This document shows, one piece after another, positions 32,110-34,891 of a stretch of DNA of 34,891 bases. How positions within the stretch are numbered: position 1 is the first letter of the stretch; each line of letters starts with the position of its first letter. Position numbers and translations under genes: made by a program. The notes under the pieces are model-generated. The model was not told the DNA's origin. It did not search any database and worked only from the letters and a program-made list of their open reading frames with translations. This stretch comes from UBA2160 sp964588665 (GTDB lineage: Bacteria > Chloroflexota > Dehalococcoidia > Lucifugimonadales > UBA1123). Location of the stretch: positions 1 to 34,891 of the forward strand of contig CAZPQQ010000033.1 of the NCBI GenBank assembly GCA_964588665.1, given 5' to 3'.

Positions 32110-32580
32110 CTACCAGCGATAGTGGGCGAAGGCTCGGTTGGCCTCCGCCATTCGATAAAGGTCTTCCCTGCGCTTCACGGCGGCGCCCTGGTTTCTGGAG
32201 GCTTCCGTGAGCTCGGCGGCCAATCCTTCCGCCATGGGCCTGCCGGACCTGGCGCGAGACGCCGCGATCAACCATCGCATCGCCAACGCCAAACGTCGGT
32301 TGGGCCGGACTTCGGTGGGCACCTGATACGTTGCGCCGCCCACACGTCTGGACTTTACTTCGACCATCGGCATCGTGTTGCGGATGGCCATCTCGAAAAC
32401 CTCGATGCCCGGTCGGCGCGCAGACTCACCGGCGGTCTCCAGCGCGTTATAGACGATTCGCTGTGCCGTCGTCTTTTTGCCGTTTAGCATGACCTTATTG
32501 ATGAACTGGGCAAGCTCAATGTTGTGGAATTTCGGATCCGGTAGAATCCTTCTTTTTTCCGCTCGCCGTCTTCGCGCCAT
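32110..32580 (-). CDS. rpsG: 30S ribosomal protein S7
   Basis: The 156-residue protein has ILPDPKFHNIELAQFINKVM, NGKKTTAQRIVYNALE, GGATYQVPTEVRPNRRLALA and the C-terminal GAAVKRREDLYRMAEANRAF AHYRW. It nucleates assembly of the 30S head and contacts the E site. In E. coli S7 represses the str operon by binding the rpsL-rpsG spacer; here that spacer carries the structured repeat at 32617-32670. Confidence 0.98.
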   Translation of the reverse strand: MARRRRAEKRRILPDPKFHNIELAQFINKVMLNGKKTTAQRIVYNALETAGESARRPGIEVFEMAIRNTMPMVEVKSRRVGGATYQVPTEVRPNRRLALAMRWLIAASRARSGRPMAEGLAAELTEASRNQGAAVKRREDLYRMAEANRAFAHYRW

Positions 32581-32616
32581 TGTTGTTCTTCCTTATTACT
32601 ATTCCAGAACCCGTCC

Positions 32617-32670
32617 GTCCTGAGTCCCGACGCATCGGGATCCTGGTCTAGTCGGGACCTGTCGAAGGAC
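32617..32670 (-). repeat. Nested palindromic repeat in the rpsL-rpsG spacer
   Basis: The outer pair GTCCT/AGGAC encloses two mutually exclusive stems. One is TCCCGA (32625-32630) with TCGGGA (32635-32640). The other is GTCCCGAC (32624-32631) with GTCGGGAC (32651-32658). The flanks CCTGAG and CTGTCGAAGG match the element at 5272-5297, so it looks like that repeat with about 34 bases inserted in the middle. Confidence 0.7.
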
Positions 32671-32693
32671 CTTGATCGGTCCACGATAATCGC

Positions 32694-33116
32694 TTACTGG
32701 ACGACCGGGTTGACCTTGGCGCCGTACTTGCTGCGGCCCCGCCTTCGATCGATGACACCGCTGGTGTCCAAGGCCCCTCGGACCACGTGATAGCGGACAC
32801 CGGGGAGGTCTCTGACACGGCCGCCTCTGATCAGCACGACCGAGTGCTCCTGCAAATTATGCCCCTCACCCGGGATATAAGCCGTGACTTCCATCCCATT
32901 GGTCAGCCTGACCCTGGCCACCTTGCGGAGAGCCGAATTGGGTTTCTTGGGAGTCTGCGTCCTCACCTGGATGCACACTCCGCGCTTCTGCGGAGCGGCG
33001 GTATCTCTGCGCGTGCGGTTCTTCAGCGAGTTGAACGAGAAGCTCAACGCAGGCGCTTTGTTCTTTTTCTGCTTCAGCTTTCTGGGCTTGCGCACAAGCT
33101 GATTTACGGTAGGCAT
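32694..33116 (-). CDS. rpsL: 30S ribosomal protein S12
   Basis: The 140-residue decoding-centre protein begins MPTVNQLVRKPRKLKQKK. It contains the streptomycin-site loop TPKKPNSALRK (K57/K58, equivalent to E. coli K42/K43) and PGEGHNLQEHSVVLIRGGRV RDLPGVRYHVVRG. Between residues 25 and 43 it has an insertion relative to E. coli, similar in place to that of B. subtilis S12. It is the first gene of the super-operon, about 64 bases downstream of the predicted transcription start. Confidence 0.98.
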   Translation of the reverse strand: MPTVNQLVRKPRKLKQKKNKAPALSFSFNSLKNRTRRDTAAPQKRGVCIQVRTQTPKKPNSALRKVARVRLTNGMEVTAYIPGEGHNLQEHSVVLIRGGRVRDLPGVRYHVVRGALDTSGVIDRRRGRSKYGAKVNPVVQ

Positions 33117-33186
33117 TTACTACCCCTCAACGCTCTCGGGTTGGAAGACAAAACAAACGAGCCGCCCCATGTGGCGACAAACACAA

Positions 33187-33215
33187 ATTGTACTCAGATG
33201 ACTCCACCGTGTCAA
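33187..33215 (-). promoter_or_regulatory. Sigma70-type promoter of the ribosomal super-operon
   Basis: On the minus strand a perfect TTGACA (33215-33210) is followed after exactly 17 bases by TACAAT (33192-33187). The expected start is near 33180, about 64 bases before the rpsL ATG. It is the strongest promoter match I found in the window. Confidence 0.85.
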
Positions 33216-33275
33216 ATGCATTTACGCCTGATTTCAGGCACGGATGGGCCATCTGAAGCCCTACGGTCCGCAGGT

Positions 33276-33323
33276 GCCCTTTGCAGGCGCGTGCGGCAAA
33301 GCTCGCGCACGCCTGTAAAGGGC
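33276..33323. other. Long hairpin upstream of the str promoter
   Basis: The arms GCCCTTTGCAGGCG and CGCCTGTAAAGGGC pair over 14 positions with one G-T wobble. The 20-base interior has further GC pairing potential. It lies between the glycosylase gene and the str promoter. It could end glycosylase transcripts, but no T-run follows. Confidence 0.6.
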
Positions 33324-33485
33324 GTGCCGAATCGCCAAATGGCAGAGCGATACCCTGCCTTTTCAAAGGCTCACAGCGATCGGGACTGCGAATTTGCCAT
33401 CGCCAGTGAGGCCCGTATTGTCGGGATCGTGCCCAGACGGCGGCCAATTTGCGTCGAAGCGTTGGCCGATTTGGAGATCGCCATG

Positions 33486-33562
33486 CTGAGCAACGCGAAA
33501 CATCTCGTGCCCCGCAGGGCGAAAATTGTCGGTCAGGCCAGATCTTTCGCCTACGGCTCAGG
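33486..33562. repeat. Imperfect inverted repeat, candidate miniature repeat
   Basis: The left arm CTGAGC..CGCGAAACATCT (33486-33505) resembles the reverse complement of the right arm AGATCTTTCGCCTACGGCTCAGG (33540-33562 split here only by one-base changes). The interior of about 35 bases is not paired. From memory it resembles dispersed palindromic repeats in environmental bacterial genomes. It begins about 87 bases past the glycosylase stop. Confidence 0.45.
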
Positions 33563-33648
33563 ATGGCGAACGTAAACCGTTGCTCGGAGCTTGCCGAACC
33601 GCAGGCTCAACGCTACACGACTCCCGTAACGAAGAGACAGACTAGGCG

Positions 33649-34470
33649 CTAATTCCGAATGAGCAACCCTGGCTGGCAACGCCGGCAGTAGCTCGTGATC
33701 CGTTTGTTCGCGGTGATCTGGCTGATCCTGTTCCCGCAATCAGGACACGGCTGCCCACCTTTGTTATGCACCTTCAAGAAATCCCGGAGCTTGCGGTCCA
33801 AGACGCCGTCCATCCGCTTTCTGACCGTCTCGGTCGCTTCGGCCACCACCTGCCGGGAGCAGTCGAACACGCGTCGCAACTCGTCGTCGCTCAACGCTTT
33901 ACGGCGCTTGAACGGGTAGACCTTGGCCGCGAACAGGATCTCGTCGGAGTAGGCGTTGCCGATTCCGGAGATCACCCGTCCGCGAGTCAGAACCCCCTTG
34001 ATCTCGCCGGGGAATCGTTTCAGCGTTTCCTTGAACTCGTCGAAGTCCAGTTCGCCCAACACGTCGGGTCCCTGCTCATCCAGCCCTGGCACCACCATGA
34101 GTTGGGATTCGGAAACGTAGTAGTACATCCCCATCTGCCGGTCGTCGACATACCGAAGGTCCATCCCTTCGCCGAGCTCGATCAACACGCAAGTTCGCTT
34201 GATCACCCGCTGTTTCCGCGGGCAGAACTGGAGCCCGCCGGTCAACTTGGGATTGACGACGATGATGCTGTCGCCGGACATCCTTAGTAGAAGGAACTTC
34301 CCACGACGCTCGACGCTCTCGAAACTCCTGCCAACGACGTCTTCGGTGATGTCGCCGAGGAGCGACCGAAGCACAACCGGCTTCAGCACCCTGGCGGCGA
34401 CAGCCTTCTGCCCAACCAAATGCTGGTTGAGAAAGTCTTTCACGACCTCGAGCTCAGGAGCCTCTGGCAT
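33649..34470 (-). CDS. mutM: Fpg/Nei-family DNA glycosylase/AP lyase
   Basis: I start at the ATG at 34470 (273 residues) because the catalytic N-terminal Pro must follow Met: MPEAPELEVV gives P2 and E3. A longer frame to 34506 would bury it. K58 in RRGKFLLL matches the catalytic lysine position of Fpg. The helix-two-turn-helix region (GIGNAYSDEILFAAKVYP) and a zinc finger with C242, C245, C262 and C265 follow, with R257 before it. The enzyme excises oxidised bases. The opening is neither the classic MPELPEVE nor the Nei MPEGPEIR, so 8-oxoguanine specificity is likely but not certain. It is apparently monocistronic. Confidence 0.93.
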   Translation of the reverse strand: MPEAPELEVVKDFLNQHLVGQKAVAARVLKPVVLRSLLGDITEDVVGRSFESVERRGKFLLLRMSGDSIIVVNPKLTGGLQFCPRKQRVIKRTCVLIELGEGMDLRYVDDRQMGMYYYVSESQLMVVPGLDEQGPDVLGELDFDEFKETLKRFPGEIKGVLTRGRVISGIGNAYSDEILFAAKVYPFKRRKALSDDELRRVFDCSRQVVAEATETVRKRMDGVLDRKLRDFLKVHNKGGQPCPDCGNRISQITANKRITSYCRRCQPGLLIRN

Positions 34471-34836
34471 CTCGATCCCACCTGTTTCGACCTGACCCAC
34501 GGCCACCGACCGAACGACAACGCAAGCATATCAGCTTGCGAGCGGGCGTGCGCAGGCGAGGACGCAGCCCGACTCGCGAGGCCATTCGCCCAGCCGTGGG
34601 GCCACCAACTTTGTCGGCATACGTTACCATTCAAAAGGAGTCGCGCACGGCACCCAGTCCAGCCCAAATCAATCTCAGACAATCACGGGCGCCAAAAACC
34701 GCTTGCGAGCCGATCTTGAACAGCGGTATCATCAATGGGTCTCGGTGAGCAGCGACACGCGACCGGTGTCCGCTACTCCCAGATTTCGGACCGCCTCGGC
34801 GCCCGCAGCCGAACGCATCCGACCTCCCCGCAGCAT
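34471..34836. other. Gene-free stretch upstream of tRNA-Lys
   Basis: No gene is visible. It must hold the glycosylase promoter on the minus strand and the tRNA-Lys promoter on the plus strand. A candidate for the latter is listed at 34703-34732. Confidence 0.5.
34703..34732 (+). promoter_or_regulatory. Candidate promoter toward tRNA-Lys
   Basis: TTGCGA and TATCAT are separated by 18 bases. The tRNA begins about 100 bases beyond the expected start, which is long for a tRNA leader, so the assignment is weak. Confidence 0.3.
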
Positions 34837-34891
34837 GGGCCGGTAGCTCAGCCTGGTTAGAGCATCGGACTTTTAATCCGAGTGTCCAGGG
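34837..34891 (+). tRNA. tRNA-Lys (anticodon TTT), cut by the window end
   Basis: The visible part has the 5' acceptor strand GGGCCGG, a D arm GCTC...GAGC, and the anticodon stem TCGGA/TCCGA around the loop CTTTTAA. The T arm begins at the last bases, and the 3' half lies outside the window. Confidence 0.93.

Larger units (their letters stand above)
33117..33648. other. Intergenic region between rpsL and the glycosylase gene
   Basis: No gene is supported in these 530 bases. The region contains the str promoter (33187-33215), a long hairpin (33276-33323) and an imperfect inverted repeat (33486-33562), each listed separately. A plus-strand open frame through it translates repeat sequence and the back of rpsL, so I reject it. 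Confidence 0.7.

Noticed and set aside
32787..33575. A 262-codon plus-strand frame spanning the back of rpsL and the spacer
   Set aside because: It is antisense to rpsL, crosses the str promoter and translates repeat sequence.

Overview
The window looks like a chromosomal segment of a moderately GC-rich bacterium. My best guess is Chloroflexota, in the Dehalococcoidia/SAR202 area. The grounds are the gene order, the zinc-binding (cysteine-bearing) forms of S4, S14 and L36, the B. subtilis-like insertion in S12, and short dispersed palindromes. This placement is inference; no rRNA gene is present to settle it.

Layout. (1) Bases 158-5112, minus strand: a complete pyruvate dehydrogenase-type operon in transcription order lpdA (E3), pdhA (E1 alpha), pdhB (E1 beta), pdhC (E2). 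Copies of a paired-hairpin repeat sit between lpdA and pdhA and just beyond pdhC. (2) Bases 5386-5638: tRNA-Phe with a good sigma70-type promoter, then tRNA-Gly. (3) Bases 5776-10569: a mixed accessory stretch. It holds a membrane-anchored protein with an RNRAAH (HEPN-like) motif, an enolase-superfamily (mandelate racemase-type) enzyme, an aminoglycoside phosphotransferase-fold kinase, a SnoaL-like protein with its own promoter, an intact DUF1801 gene plus a decayed copy of it, and a frameshifted type IV pilin-like remnant.

(4) Bases 10682-33215, minus strand: one long translation super-operon. It starts at a consensus promoter upstream of rpsL. It runs rpsL-rpsG-fusA, rpsJ-rplC-rplD-rplW-rplB-rpsS-rplV-rpsC-rplP-rpmC-rpsQ, rplN-rplX-rplE-rpsN-rpsH-rplF-rplR-rpsE-rpmD-rplO-secY-adk-map-infA-rpmJ, then rpsM-rpsK-(membrane protein)-rpsD-rpoA-rplQ-truA-rplM-rpsI, and ends at a strong hairpin terminator. 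Many neighbours overlap by ATGA/GTGA or abut, so translational coupling is likely. tuf is absent from its usual place after fusA. (5) Bases 33649-34470, minus strand: a Fpg/Nei-family DNA glycosylase. (6) Base 34837 to the end: a truncated tRNA-Lys.

The most unusual points are these. Several ribosomal proteins (S3, L4, S17, L5, S5) carry long low-complexity tails, most of them acidic and alanine-rich. A six-helix membrane protein is inserted co-directionally between rpsK and rpsD. A structured repeat with paired TGAA/TTCA-loop hairpins occurs three times around the PDH operon. The rpsL-rpsG spacer holds a nested repeat able to form alternative hairpins. A pseudopilin remnant is broken exactly at its prepilin-peptidase site. 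I saw no CRISPR array, insertion sequence, phage gene or defence island.
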